Below are positions 45,765 through 55,442 of a DNA stretch of 64,000 nucleotides, one piece after another. Every line of letters starts with the position of its first letter. Position 1 is the stretch's first letter. The translations under genes and the position numbers were made by a program. Below the pieces are notes generated by a model. The model was not told the DNA's origin and ran no database searches. It was given only the letters and a program-made list of their open reading frames with translations. The stretch comes from Gelidibacter salicanalis. GTDB taxonomy: Bacteria; Bacteroidota; Bacteroidia; Flavobacteriales; Flavobacteriaceae. Where the stretch lies: NCBI RefSeq assembly GCF_007997285.1, contig NZ_VORX01000006.1, positions 62,001 to 126,000 on the forward strand, given 5' to 3'.

Positions 45765-45967
45765 GTGCTAGGTTTAATACGTATAAAATATAATAATTGG
45801 GCAATCCTTCTGTGCAATACTCCGACATTTTCAGAAGAAGATGCATTGCAATGAAGTCCCAATTTATTCCTGTTAACTACCACCAAAATACGATGTTTTA
45901 ATCAATGTCACAATAATGTCTAAAGGCAAATGATACGAGCAACACTTAAATTAGCTTCCGTTAAGGT

Positions 45968-45987
45968 GGTTAAACGCGTGTTTAACC
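45968..45987. promoter_or_regulatory. 20-bp perfect inverted repeat upstream of ppa
   Basis: GGTTAAAC-GCGT-GTTTAACC is fully symmetric, with weaker outer symmetry (AAGG/CCTT). It lies 28 bases upstream of the ppa -33 box. Symmetry and position fit a dimeric regulator's operator; an RNA hairpin is less likely because it precedes the promoter. Confidence 0.5.
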
Positions 45988-46015
45988 GGCCTTTCTAAAA
46001 TAACACAGGCCTAAT

Positions 46016-46046
46016 ATTGCAGATTACAAAGAGTTGCGTATCTTTG
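46016..46046 (+). promoter_or_regulatory. promoter of ppa
   Basis: ATTG (46016-46019), 19 bases, TATCTTTG (46039-46046), an exact -7 match. The predicted start is about 46053, leaving a leader of about 63 bases. Confidence 0.6.
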
Positions 46047-46115
46047 CACGCCGAAAATTTGAATAATACGTAATACAAGCCTCACATAAAAAAGGCTATT
46101 AAAATAAATAATACT

Positions 46116-46643
46116 ATGAGTCCTAAAGGAAAAAAAACCTTTGATGTGTTAATTGAAATACCAAAAGGAAGCCGTAATAAATTTGAATACGATTTTGAAT
46201 TAAAGAAGATCCGTTTTGACCGTTTGTTATTTTCTTCTATGATGTATCCTGCTGACTATGGTTTCATTCCTGAAACTTTAGCTTTAGATGGCGATCCGTT
46301 GGACGTTTTGGTGCTAGGTACTGAGCCTACCTTCCCAATGTGTGTTGTGGAAGTAAAACCAATTGGGGTTTTCCATATGGCCGATGAAAAAGGAAACGAC
46401 GAAAAAGTCATTTGTGTTCCGGTTTCTGATCCTATTTGGAATACGCTTAACGACTTATCTGATGTGAATCCGCATCAAATTAAAGAAATCGAACATTTCT
46501 TTCAAGTTTATAAAGATTTAGAAAAGAAAAAAGTTGATGTAGGTGGATGGGGAGATGCCCAAGAAGCATACGATATTCTTGGTAAATGTGTGGAACGTTA
46601 TGAAAATAGCGAGCACAAAACCAACGGGAATTTCACGATTTAA
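46116..46643 (+). CDS. ppa: inorganic pyrophosphatase (family I, soluble)
   Basis: Ppa hydrolyses pyrophosphate to drive biosynthesis. The 175-residue protein has the family I signature DGDPLDVLVLG with the metal-binding aspartates, preceded by EYDFELKKIRFDRLLFSSMMYPADYGFIP. It is cytosolic. A membrane pyrophosphatase gene follows 122 bases later past a terminator, so the cell carries both a heat-releasing and an energy-conserving route for the same substrate. Confidence 0.96.
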   Translation: MSPKGKKTFDVLIEIPKGSRNKFEYDFELKKIRFDRLLFSSMMYPADYGFIPETLALDGDPLDVLVLGTEPTFPMCVVEVKPIGVFHMADEKGNDEKVICVPVSDPIWNTLNDLSDVNPHQIKEIEHFFQVYKDLEKKKVDVGGWGDAQEAYDILGKCVERYENSEHKTNGNFTI

Positions 46644-46670
46644 AGAAATTCCTTTTTAGTAATTTTTAAG

Positions 46671-46700
46671 AACCTCTTATTTTACATAAGGGGTTTTCTT
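46671..46700 (+). terminator. terminator after ppa
   Basis: AACCTCTTAT, five-base loop, ATAAGGGGTT (one T-G), then TTCTTG. Ten pairs; the T-run is broken. Confidence 0.65.
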
Positions 46701-46765
46701 GTTTATCGGTGTTTTTTTTAATTACTTTAGCAATTGTTTAACACTAATCAATCTAAAATAATTAT

Positions 46766-49195
46766 ATGGGATCACTAATGATTTACATGCCTATCGCCAT
46801 GGCAGCGCTCGGCTTAATTTATATGCTTATTAAAAAGTCTTGGGTAATGAAGCAAGATGCCGGAGATGGTAAAATGAAAGAAATTTCAGATCATATCTAC
46901 GAAGGCGCCCTTGCTTTTTTAAATGCTGAGTATCGTCTGTTAGCTATTTTTGTAGTGATCGTGAGTGTCTTGCTGGCCATCGTTTCAGTAGTGGTGCCAA
47001 CAACGCATTGGCTAATTGTAATTGCTTTTATTTTTGGAGCCATGTTTTCTGCTTTCGCTGGGAATCTTGGAATGAAGATTGCCACCAAAACCAATGTTAG
47101 AACGACACAGGCAGCAAAAACAAGTTTGCCCAATGCCTTAAATGTGTCTTTTGGCGGGGGTACCGTTATGGGACTCGGCGTGGCTGGTCTTGCCGTGTTA
47201 GGACTGACCATCTTTTTCATACTATTCTTTCATTTTTTTATGGGTGGCTTATGGTCCACTGAAATGATAACTTCTAACGGGGAATTGATTAGTCAGGGTA
47301 ATTTTGACATGATCATTGTATTGGAGACTTTGGCTGGTTTTTCACTTGGTGCGGAATCTATCGCACTTTTTGCCCGAGTTGGAGGGGGAATTTATACCAA
47401 AGCAGCTGATGTGGGTGCGGATTTAGTAGGGAAAGTAGAAGCAGGGATTCCTGAAGATGATCCACGTAACCCTGCAACCATTGCAGATAACGTGGGTGAT
47501 AATGTTGGTGACGTTGCCGGTATGGGAGCAGATTTGTTTGGCTCTTATGTGGCCACGGTGCTAGCGGCTATGGTGCTTGGGAATTATGTGATTAAAGATA
47601 TGGGTGGTGTCATTACTGACGATTTTGGAGGTATTGGTCCTATTTTATTGCCAATGGCCATCGCTGGTGTTGGGATTATCATTTCAATTATAGGCACATT
47701 TTTGGTTAAAATTAAAAGTAATGATGCCAAGGAAGCTCAAGTTATGGGCGCCTTAAATCTAGGAAACTGGGTAGCGATCGCTTTGGTGGCCGTTTCCTGT
47801 TTTGCATTGGTAAAATGGATGTTGCCAGAAACAATGCAAATGAATTTCTTTGGTGAAGGACTTCAAGATATTTCCTCTATGCGCGTATTTTATGCCACTC
47901 TAGTGGGCTTGGTTGTAGGTGCAGTAATTTCTTCCATTACCGAATATTATACAGGTTTAGGTAAAAAACCGATCTTAAAAATTGTTCAGCAATCCAGTAC
48001 CGGTGCTGGGACCAATATTATAGCTGGTTTGGCCACGGGGATGATCTCTACCTTTCCATCAGTCTTATTATTTGCTGCAGCGATTTGGACGTCTTATGCC
48101 TTCGCCGGATTCTACGGGGTAGCCTTAGCAGCTTCAGCAATGATGGCGACAACGGCTATGCAGTTGGCGATTGATGCGTTTGGGCCTATTTCTGATAATG
48201 CAGGGGGTATAGCTGAAATGAGTGAACAAGAGCCTATCGTGAGAGAGCGTACGGATATCTTGGATGCAGTTGGTAATACAACGGCAGCTACTGGTAAAGG
48301 ATTTGCTATTGCTTCAGCGGCCTTAACGTCATTGGCGTTATTTGCTGCCTACGTTACTTTTACAGGAATTGACGGTATTAATATCTTTAAAGCGCCGGTG
48401 TTGGCCATGTTATTTGTAGGTGGAATGGTACCTGTAGTATTTTCTGCGCTTGCCATGAACGCTGTAGGTAAAGCAGCCATGCAGATGGTGGAAGAGGTGC
48501 GTCGTCAGTTTCGGGAAATTCCTGGAATTATGGAAGGAACCGGAAAACCAGAATACGATAAATGTGTGGCAATTTCAACCGAGGCGTCTTTAAGGGAAAT
48601 GATGCTTCCAGGCTTATTGACTATTGGATTTCCGATAGTGATCGCTTTTGTTCCAATGATTTTCGGAATGAACAATTTGGCCATTGCTGAAATGTTAGGA
48701 GGCTATATGGCTGGCGTTACCGTAAGTGGAGTGCTTTGGGCTATTTTCCAAAACAACGCTGGTGGCGCTTGGGATAATGCAAAAAAATCTTTTGAGGCGG
48801 GTGTATTGATCAACGGCGAAATGACTTTTAAAGGCTCTGAGGCGCATAAGGCAGCAGTAACTGGCGATACAGTTGGAGATCCATTTAAAGACACGTCAGG
48901 ACCTTCCATGAATATTTTAATTAAGCTCACCTGTTTAATTGGGTTGGTAATTGCCCCAATCTTGGGTGGCCACGCCATTGAAAGTACAGTAACTAGCACC
49001 CAATTTATAGAAGTTACCAATGGGGTGACTGATGCTTTAGATATTGAAATGGTTTCTGTAGATGCTACTAACGCTAAGGCCATCATTACAAAAACCTATA
49101 CTGAAAACGGTAAGGTAATGCAGGAAGAAAGCGTTTTGGAAGGCAGTTTAGAAGAAGTAAAGGCTGCCATTGCCAATCTGAAAAACGATATTTGA
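46766..49195 (+). CDS. hppA: membrane-bound ion-pumping pyrophosphatase (K+-dependent type)
   Basis: The 809-residue integral membrane protein couples pyrophosphate hydrolysis to Na+ or H+ export. About sixteen helices are visible. The catalytic loop [11 protein letters not shown] is followed by [19 protein letters not shown]. The segment [10 protein letters not shown] has Ala at the position where K+-independent pumps carry Lys, pointing to the K+-dependent class; ion choice is not certain. The last 70 residues, after the final helix, are an extra charged domain ([20 protein letters not shown] to NLKNDI), not part of the core family. Confidence 0.95.
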   Translation: MGSLMIYMPIAMAALGLIYMLIKKSWVMKQDAGDGKMKEISDHIYEGALAFLNAEYRLLAIFVVIVSVLLAIVSVVVPTTHWLIVIAFIFGAMFSAFAGNLGMKIATKTNVRTTQAAKTSLPNALNVSFGGGTVMGLGVAGLAVLGLTIFFILFFHFFMGGLWSTEMITSNGELISQGNFDMIIVLETLAGFSLGAESIALFARVGGGIYTKAADVGADLVGKVEAGIPEDDPRNPATIADNVGDNVGDVAGMGADLFGSYVATVLAAMVLGNYVIKDMGGVITDDFGGIGPILLPMAIAGVGIIISIIGTFLVKIKSNDAKEAQVMGALNLGNWVAIALVAVSCFALVKWMLPETMQMNFFGEGLQDISSMRVFYATLVGLVVGAVISSITEYYTGLGKKPILKIVQQSSTGAGTNIIAGLATGMISTFPSVLLFAAAIWTSYAFAGFYGVALAASAMMATTAMQLAIDAFGPISDNAGGIAEMSEQEPIVRERTDILDAVGNTTAATGKGFAIASAALTSLALFAAYVTFTGIDGINIFKAPVLAMLFVGGMVPVVFSALAMNAVGKAAMQMVEEVRRQFREIPGIMEGTGKPEYDKCVAISTEASLREMMLPGLLTIGFPIVIAFVPMIFGMNNLAIAEMLGGYMAGVTVSGVLWAIFQNNAGGAWDNAKKSFEAGVLINGEMTFKGSEAHKAAVTGDTVGDPFKDTSGPSMNILIKLTCLIGLVIAPILGGHAIESTVTSTQFIEVTNGVTDALDIEMVSVDATNAKAIITKTYTENGKVMQEESVLEGSLEEVKAAIANLKNDI

Positions 49196-49306
49196 TACAC
49201 ATGATCTGTTGTCCTGACTGTCTGGTGGAGATAAGTCAAGTATTTACAACGTGAAACGATTTGGACGCTTTAAATAGTTGTCTATTTTGTAATAAAATTC
49301 TTAATA

Positions 49307-49343
49307 AAGGCTGCAGCTTCATCATGCAGCCTTTTCATTTTTT
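49307..49343 (+). terminator. terminator after hppA
   Basis: AAGGCTGCA, nine-base loop, TGCAGCCTT, then TTCATTTTTT. Nine perfect pairs. Confidence 0.85.
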
Positions 49344-49358
49344 AGTAACTTAGTCCTT

Positions 49359-50624
49359 ATGAATTACGATGATTTAACCACATTGGGGATCGCTTTTGGC
49401 TTGGGCTTGTTGGTGGGCTTACAGCGTCAGAAAAGTAAAAGCGTAATGGCTGGCGTCCGGACATTCACCCTAATTTCTATGTTGGGGGTCATGGCAGGAT
49501 TTCTTTCCCGCGAATATGATAATCCATTTATACTTCCTCTTCTGGGATTATGTGTGGCCGCTATGTTGATGATGGCAAATTATATCAAAGTCAAGAAATT
49601 AGATCAGGCAGATGTGGGTCAGACTACTGAAATTGCTGCACTCCTCATGTTTGCCATTGGAGCTTACTTGGTGATGGGAAGCCAATTGGTTGGGGTTTTT
49701 GTTGGAGCAACCATGGCCGTTTTGCTTTACGTTAAAGAGAAGCTCCACGATTTTATAGACCGTTTAAGCACCAAAGATCTATCGGCTATCATGACCTTGA
49801 CAGGTATAAGTTTGATCGTCCTTCCTATATTGCCAGACCGCACTTTTGGACCGTTAGATGTTATCAATCCTAGAAACATCTGGCTCATGGTTACTCTTAT
49901 TGTGGGAATCAGTGTGGCAGGATATTTTATATATAAATTGGTAGGGAAGAAGGTAGGCATCATTTTTAATGGTATTCTAGGAGGATTGATTAGTAGCACG
50001 GCGACCACGGTTAGTTATGCTCGCAAGACTAAAGATCAAAAATCCATCAGCAAGATGGCTGTATTTATAATCACTACAGCATCTATGGTTTCTATGATCA
50101 GGGTGTTGATTGAAGTTGCGGTGATTGTACCAGAAAAATTAGGTGCGTTATTTTTGCCCATTCTAGCTGAAATCATTGTTGTGGCGGTATTGTCCGTAGC
50201 GCTTTTTTATAGCGTCAATAAAGAGGGTTCTGATGAACAGATGCCTGAGCCAGAAAATCCAGCACAATTTAAAAGCGCCATTATTTTTGGGTTATTGTAT
50301 GGATTTATCCTGTTATTGGTTGCTTTTACCAAGCGACAATTTGGTGACAATGCACTGTATCTAGTATCCATAATTAGTGGTTTGACAGACGTAGACGCCA
50401 TCACCCTGTCCTTATCACAGATGATGAAAGCGGACCGACTTGAAACCGACTTAGGATGGCGGTTAATTTTATTGGCGACAATTTCCAACCTTGTTTTTAA
50501 AGGCGTAATGGCTATTGTCATCGGCGCAAAAGAAATGGCGAAATGGGTTATCATAGTTTTCGGAATAGCCTTAATTTCGGGATTATTAATATTGTGGCTT
50601 TGGCCTGATACTTGGCATTTATAA
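49359..50624 (+). CDS. MgtC/SapB-DUF4010 family membrane protein
   Basis: The 421-residue inner-membrane protein has an MgtC-like N-terminal region (about 1-140: LGIAFGLGLLVGLQRQKSKS, AGVRTFTLISMLGVMAG, TTEIAALLMFAIGAYLV) and a DUF4010 C-terminal half with about six further helices, including GLTDVDAITLSLSQM. The family is often tied to magnesium or phosphate stress, but the transport role is not proven. It is followed after one base by the App1-like gene, so they form an operon. Confidence 0.88.
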   Translation: MNYDDLTTLGIAFGLGLLVGLQRQKSKSVMAGVRTFTLISMLGVMAGFLSREYDNPFILPLLGLCVAAMLMMANYIKVKKLDQADVGQTTEIAALLMFAIGAYLVMGSQLVGVFVGATMAVLLYVKEKLHDFIDRLSTKDLSAIMTLTGISLIVLPILPDRTFGPLDVINPRNIWLMVTLIVGISVAGYFIYKLVGKKVGIIFNGILGGLISSTATTVSYARKTKDQKSISKMAVFIITTASMVSMIRVLIEVAVIVPEKLGALFLPILAEIIVVAVLSVALFYSVNKEGSDEQMPEPENPAQFKSAIIFGLLYGFILLLVAFTKRQFGDNALYLVSIISGLTDVDAITLSLSQMMKADRLETDLGWRLILLATISNLVFKGVMAIVIGAKEMAKWVIIVFGIALISGLLILWLWPDTWHL

Positions 50625-50625
50625 T

Positions 50626-51630
50626 ATGAGTTTATTTAAAGAAGACCCCTTACAGGTCATAGTTTTTCAGAGTTACGGTACCGCATCACATTTATACGTG
50701 CGCGGAAGAGCGTTAGAAGACGAATCTATTGATTTGGAAGGGAAACACCCCATCAAGCTGCTAATCAATGCTTTTAAGCGTTTTGAAACAGACGAAATTA
50801 AACACACGCCCTTACTTTTAAAATTACCCAACGGACGCATTTTTGAAACCAATACGGATGAAGAAGGTTATTTTCTGGTAGATGTGATGGTGGAAGGTTT
50901 GGATGCCTTGACCAATGAAGAAGGTTGGTTATCGTTTGAATTGGCTTATAAAGATTTTACCAATACCCGAATCATTCAATTAGACAATCGGTTTCCGGGA
51001 GAAATGCTTATTCCTTCGGATAAAGTGTCCTTTGGGGTTGCCAGTGATATTGATGATACTATTTTACATACCGGATTGGTTTCCACCCTAAAATGGCGAG
51101 TTATTTATAATACCTTCTTAAAAAGAGCGTCTACACGATCGCCTTTAGAGGGTGCTGCGGAATTTTATCATATGCTGCATCGCGGCAGTTCAGGCGAGGA
51201 AGCAAACCCTATATTTTACGTGAGCCACAGTCCGTGGAATATGTATCGATATCTCGAATTTTTTCTCAAAAAGAATGATTTTCCTAAAGGCCCAATCCTG
51301 CTTCGCGATTTTGGGAATTTCTTAAATCGGAAGAAGAATAAAGAAAAACCTCAAAAACAGCGCGAGATTTTAAACATCCTAAAAACTTACAGCAACTTAA
51401 ATCTCATTTTAATTGGCGATAGCGGCGAGCATGATGCCGATATTTATTTAGAAATTGCTGAGCTGTATCCAGACCGAATTTTGGCAATTTACTTAAGAAG
51501 TGTGAAGCACAAAAAGAAAATGTTACGCGTTAAAAGTTTATACGAAGGTTACAAAACAACCCCAGTGCTTTTGGTGAACAGCAGTAAGGAGGCCATAGAA
51601 CACGCTCGAGAGAATGGTTTTATTGCATAA
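50626..51630 (+). CDS. App1-like phosphatidate phosphatase family protein (DUF2183)
   Basis: The 334-residue protein has an N-terminal beta-rich region (about 1-130) and a DUF2183 catalytic domain of the HAD superfamily. ASDIDDTILHTG supplies the DxDxT nucleophile motif, FYVSHSPWNMYRYLEFFL motif II, and LILIGDSGEHDADIYLEIA the acidic motif. Yeast App1 is a phosphatidate phosphatase; the bacterial substrate is unknown. No signal peptide is seen. It is in an operon with the DUF4010 protein and converges on ppk. Confidence 0.88.
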   Translation: MSLFKEDPLQVIVFQSYGTASHLYVRGRALEDESIDLEGKHPIKLLINAFKRFETDEIKHTPLLLKLPNGRIFETNTDEEGYFLVDVMVEGLDALTNEEGWLSFELAYKDFTNTRIIQLDNRFPGEMLIPSDKVSFGVASDIDDTILHTGLVSTLKWRVIYNTFLKRASTRSPLEGAAEFYHMLHRGSSGEEANPIFYVSHSPWNMYRYLEFFLKKNDFPKGPILLRDFGNFLNRKKNKEKPQKQREILNILKTYSNLNLILIGDSGEHDADIYLEIAELYPDRILAIYLRSVKHKKKMLRVKSLYEGYKTTPVLLVNSSKEAIEHARENGFIA

Positions 51631-51668
51631 AAAAACCTCACAGATTTTATAAATACTGTGAAGTTTTT
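51631..51668. terminator. shared terminator between App1-like gene and ppk
   Basis: AACCTCACAG, loop, CTGTGAAGTT with one mismatch, A-run before and T-run after. It begins at the App1-like stop. Confidence 0.8.
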
Positions 51669-51686
51669 GAAAGTCTAGCGAAAGTA

Positions 51687-53729
51687 TTACTGCTTCAACT
51701 TTTTGAAATACTCATATATGTCATACTGAGAGCGTATTTCCGGTTTTTTACCCAATTTAACGTACTCGTTCTTTTGTTCTGCATCAATAATGCGCGCTTT
51801 TACAGTGTCAGCCATTTGAAGGTCGATCACGTCTCTAATAATCTTGAAATTGTCCGGATCTAAAACTGGCGTGACCACTTCAATACGGTGCGTCAGATTT
51901 CGGGTCATCCAATCGGCTGAGCCAATATACATTTTCTCTTCACCTGCATTACCAAAAATATACACACGACCATGTTCTAAAAAGCGATCTAAAATACTGG
52001 TCACTTTTATGTTTTTGCTCTGGCCTTTAACACCCGGAACCAAGCTGCACATGCCTCGGACCAATAAATCGATTTTCACCCCTTTATTACTGGCTTCATA
52101 GAGTAATTTGATCATTTTTTTGTCCTCTAGGCTGTTCATCTTTAAGATGATGTAGGCTTCCTTGCCGGCTTGCGCCAAATGGATTTCCTTTTCTACCAGA
52201 CTCACAAATTTGTTGCGCATGGTAAATGGAGAAATCAATAATTTTTTCGCTTTAGGAACGATAAAGATGCCTTCCAACACTAAAAAGAGCTTGTTAAGGT
52301 CTTCGGTTATTTTCTCGTTGTTGGTCATCAAACCAAAATCAGTATAGAGTGTAGAGGTGTTTTCGTTAAAGTTGCCCGTGCCAATGTAGCAATAAGAGGT
52401 CAGTTGGTCTCCTACTTGACGTTCAATATACAATATCTTGGAATGCACTTTAATTCCCGGATAACTATAGAGCACTTGCGCCCCATTTTCTTTGAAAATT
52501 TCGCCCCATTTCAAATTGTTATGCTCGTCAAAACGCGCTTTCACTTCAATGAAAATAATGACTTTTTTACCGTTTTTGGCAGCTTTGGCAATGGCGTTGT
52601 TTAAACGCGATTCTTCCGCCACACGGTACAAGGTCATTTTTATAGTAGTTACATCTGGATCTTTGGCCGCTTCTTCCAACAACTTTATGACCGGTTCAAA
52701 AGACTGATACGGATAATGCATCAATTGGTCTTTGGTGTCTATAGCCTCAAACATTGAACTGTTTTTTGTGGTAACCGGATGATCGAGGGGAGGAAGCGGT
52801 TTAAAATAGAGGTCCTTTTCCGTAGGATTTGGAAATTTGAAGAAATCCTTGAAATTATGATAGGTGCCACCTAAAACCACATCTACATGCGACACGTCTA
52901 AAGCTTTCTTAAGCGTATTTTGAAAGTTTTTTGGCATGCGCTGGTCAATTAAAACTCTAGTCGCTTGTCCTGTTTCACGCATTGGAAGGGATTCCTTGAT
53001 CTTTTCCATCAAATTGCCTGAAAACTCATCTTCAATATACAGTTCGGCATCTCTAGAAATCTTTATGGCGTAGTAAGAAATATCGAGTTCTGGCTGCGAT
53101 TTATAAAGATTGTACTTAATGATGTCATCAATAAAGGTGATGTAATGTTGATTGTCTTTTGAATCTGGAAACACAAAAAACCGTGGTTCATCTTTGGGAA
53201 TTCGCACCACCTGAAACGTATCCTCAGAGATGGATGCGGTAATGTATGAACTTTCATTTTCGACAAAAACGGCATCCTTTTTTGAAAACTTAGAATTGTC
53301 GAAATCTATTTTGGTTTTTAAGGTCGATTCAAAATAGGCTTCAGCCACCTTTTTTTGAGCTGCGGAGAAATCTCTATATTTGATTAAATGGATACCTTCC
53401 TTTTTTAGATCAGGAATGATTTCATTTTGAAATAATTGTCCGAATTCTTGCTGCTGTTCATCAACCTGCACTTTAATTTCAGCCAGCACGCGGTTAGGCT
53501 TGGTGACCAGTTTTTTACGCAGTGATTTGTCCAAATCTTTTACTTGCCTGATATCTGAAACCCTTACCCTAAAAAATTCATCTAAATTAGATGAAAAAAT
53601 AGCCATGAACTTGATCCGTTCATAGAGGGGATTTCGTTTATCTGCAACTTCTTGTAAAACGCGGTGGTTAAATCGTAACCACGAAAGATCACGATGGTAA
53701 TACTTAGAATTGTAAAGTGGTGAAGCCAT
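51687..53729 (-). CDS. ppk1: polyphosphate kinase 1
   Basis: PPK1 reversibly polymerises the gamma-phosphate of ATP into inorganic polyphosphate. The 680-residue protein has N-terminal YYHRDLSWLRFNHRVLQEV and FRVRVSDI, and the two catalytic PLD-like lobes. The autophosphorylated His lies in YPGIKVHSKILYIER, followed by CYIGTGNFNENTSTLYTDFGLMT, and the second His in LEHGRVYIFGN. It is monocistronic and converges on the App1-like gene. With Ppa and the membrane pyrophosphatase it completes a local set for energy-rich phosphates. Confidence 0.97.
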   Translation of the reverse strand: MASPLYNSKYYHRDLSWLRFNHRVLQEVADKRNPLYERIKFMAIFSSNLDEFFRVRVSDIRQVKDLDKSLRKKLVTKPNRVLAEIKVQVDEQQQEFGQLFQNEIIPDLKKEGIHLIKYRDFSAAQKKVAEAYFESTLKTKIDFDNSKFSKKDAVFVENESSYITASISEDTFQVVRIPKDEPRFFVFPDSKDNQHYITFIDDIIKYNLYKSQPELDISYYAIKISRDAELYIEDEFSGNLMEKIKESLPMRETGQATRVLIDQRMPKNFQNTLKKALDVSHVDVVLGGTYHNFKDFFKFPNPTEKDLYFKPLPPLDHPVTTKNSSMFEAIDTKDQLMHYPYQSFEPVIKLLEEAAKDPDVTTIKMTLYRVAEESRLNNAIAKAAKNGKKVIIFIEVKARFDEHNNLKWGEIFKENGAQVLYSYPGIKVHSKILYIERQVGDQLTSYCYIGTGNFNENTSTLYTDFGLMTNNEKITEDLNKLFLVLEGIFIVPKAKKLLISPFTMRNKFVSLVEKEIHLAQAGKEAYIILKMNSLEDKKMIKLLYEASNKGVKIDLLVRGMCSLVPGVKGQSKNIKVTSILDRFLEHGRVYIFGNAGEEKMYIGSADWMTRNLTHRIEVVTPVLDPDNFKIIRDVIDLQMADTVKARIIDAEQKNEYVKLGKKPEIRSQYDIYEYFKKLKQ

Positions 53730-53843
53730 AAATTGTGTCTAAAGTCTATCTCCTTTAGCGGAGGTATTAAATTTTTAAAAGAAATTCAAGATGGGAAAAT
53801 TACAATTTTAAGCGTAAAAATATGTTAGAAAAATGATAAGGTC

Positions 53844-54458
53844 TTAAAACAATCCATTAATCTCAGCATCAATTGTGTTGATAATGGTTCCCAAATCTTC
53901 AGGAATGGTTACAAAATCTAAATTATCGACGTCAATGATCAGGAGTTTTCCTTTGTTGTAGCCATGAATCCACGCTTCATACCGTTCATTCAATCGGCTT
54001 AAATAATCAATACTAATGGAGTTTTCATACTCACGGCCACGGCTATGGATTTGTTTGACCAAGTTAGGAATGGAACTGCGTAAGTAAATAAGCAAGTCAG
54101 GACCTTGTACAAAAGATTCCATCAACTCAAATAACGATCGGTAATTTTCAAAATCGCGGTTGGTCATTAAGCCCATAGCATGAAGATTAGGCGCAAAAAT
54201 ATGAGCATCTTCATAAATGGTACGGTCCTGAATGATGTCTTTTCCGCTTTCACGAATCTGTAAGACTTGACGAAAACGACTGTTTAAGAAATACACTTGC
54301 AAATTAAAACTCCAACGTTCCATCTGATTGTAAAAATCGTCCAAATACGGGTTGTCAACAACATCCTCCAATTGGGGTTCCCATCTGTAATGTTTGGCTA
54401 ATAATTTTGTAAGCGTGGTTTTCCCTGCACCAATATTTCCGGCTATTGCAACATGCAT
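53844..54458 (-). CDS. deoxynucleoside kinase (stand-alone)
   Basis: The 204-residue enzyme phosphorylates deoxynucleosides for salvage. The P-loop GNIGAGKT is at 7-14, the substrate-binding EDVVDNPYL and IQDRTIYEDAHIF (DRT motif) follow, and the LID is HSRGREYE (about 150-160). It starts 2 bases after the stop of the beta-propeller-like gene at 54461. It is a paralogue of the dNK half of the folK fusion at 18405-19559; the two may act on different bases, as paired dNKs in other bacteria do (inference). Confidence 0.92.
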   Translation of the reverse strand: MHVAIAGNIGAGKTTLTKLLAKHYRWEPQLEDVVDNPYLDDFYNQMERWSFNLQVYFLNSRFRQVLQIRESGKDIIQDRTIYEDAHIFAPNLHAMGLMTNRDFENYRSLFELMESFVQGPDLLIYLRSSIPNLVKQIHSRGREYENSISIDYLSRLNERYEAWIHGYNKGKLLIIDVDNLDFVTIPEDLGTIINTIDAEINGLF

Positions 54459-54460
54459 AT

Positions 54461-55240
54461 TTATTTTAGTTTTAGTTGGAAGTGATGAAGTGTTTCATCG
54501 GCGTAAATATACAAGCTTTCATTGGTTACTAAAAACTGTTTTATCAACATTTCAGGGAGCTGAATCGGTACGAGTTGGGTAGAATCTTTGGCTAAAAAAT
54601 AAAGTCCATTTGCGGTTTGAATGATCAAATTCCCATTGGTTTCGGCAATTTTAAGAAACTTATCATTTTTAATTTTTGAGAGCGTACTACCAAAGTAATT
54701 ATAAGCGTATAGAAAGTCTTCCGTCAATAACCAGCTATAATTGTAATTGCTTTTTAAGTCCAATACTTTGGATTCTACAGGCAGGGTTACCGCTCTGACC
54801 TGATGTGTTCTCAAATCAAAAAGTTCCAATTGTTGGCTGTCCTGGTTAAAAAGCCAAAGGCTGTTGTCGTAAGCTGAGGCGATATGCGTCACGTTTTTGT
54901 AGGACTGTATGCTATTAAAATCGAATTTAAAGATTTCCGACAGCCGATTGTCTAAGACCACCACGGTATTGAAGTTTTTATAAAACAAATGGATTTTTAG
55001 AGGATTGAAGGCCTCTGCGGAGGTTATATTTCCCAACTGCAAGTTGCTATACGTATAATTGTTTTCGGGATCAGTTTTATAAAACGTATGGTTAATCACA
55101 ACTAAAAGGCTTCCTAAATTTTCCACATGGGCAATGTAATCGACCTTTAAAGGCATCGTTCCTATATGGGTAACTTCAATTTGCGGTTGAGCAAAAAATG
55201 GTGCTGAAATACTAAAGATGAGATAAAAAAACGTCTTCAT
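54461..55240 (-). CDS. exported beta-propeller-like protein of unknown function
   Basis: The 259-residue protein has a signal peptide ending FFAQPQ. The mature region shows repeated strand patterns (LLVVINHTFYKTD, HLFYKNFNTVVVLDN, LWLFNQDSQQLELFDL, WLLTEDFLYAYNYFGS, LYFLAKDSTQLVPIQ, LYIYADETLHHFQLK) that look like blades of a beta-propeller. No enzyme motif is recognised. It precedes the deoxynucleoside kinase with a 2-base gap; the two are co-transcribed although one is exported and one cytosolic. Confidence 0.75.
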   Translation of the reverse strand: MKTFFYLIFSISAPFFAQPQIEVTHIGTMPLKVDYIAHVENLGSLLVVINHTFYKTDPENNYTYSNLQLGNITSAEAFNPLKIHLFYKNFNTVVVLDNRLSEIFKFDFNSIQSYKNVTHIASAYDNSLWLFNQDSQQLELFDLRTHQVRAVTLPVESKVLDLKSNYNYSWLLTEDFLYAYNYFGSTLSKIKNDKFLKIAETNGNLIIQTANGLYFLAKDSTQLVPIQLPEMLIKQFLVTNESLYIYADETLHHFQLKLK

Positions 55241-55442
55241 GGTGGAGGGGAAATTACAAAAATCAAAACATAAACTAACAATTAAAATTACTGCGCAGGT
55301 AAATTATTTAGCTCTGCCTCTTTGGGTGAATAATTTCATTTTAAGATAAATTTAACGTTTAACCGATTGACTATTCAATCTTTTGAGAGTCAAACCGCAA
55401 GGGTATGTCATCTGAACAGCATCCCGATATAAACTTTAAAAT

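Larger units (their letters stand above)
45765..46115. other. divergent intergenic region with an operator-like palindrome and ppa promoter
   Basis: These 351 bases hold no reading frame of note. They contain the perfect palindrome at 45968-45987 and the ppa promoter at 46016-46046, listed separately. The left part is AT-rich with no recognised signal. Confidence 0.6.
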
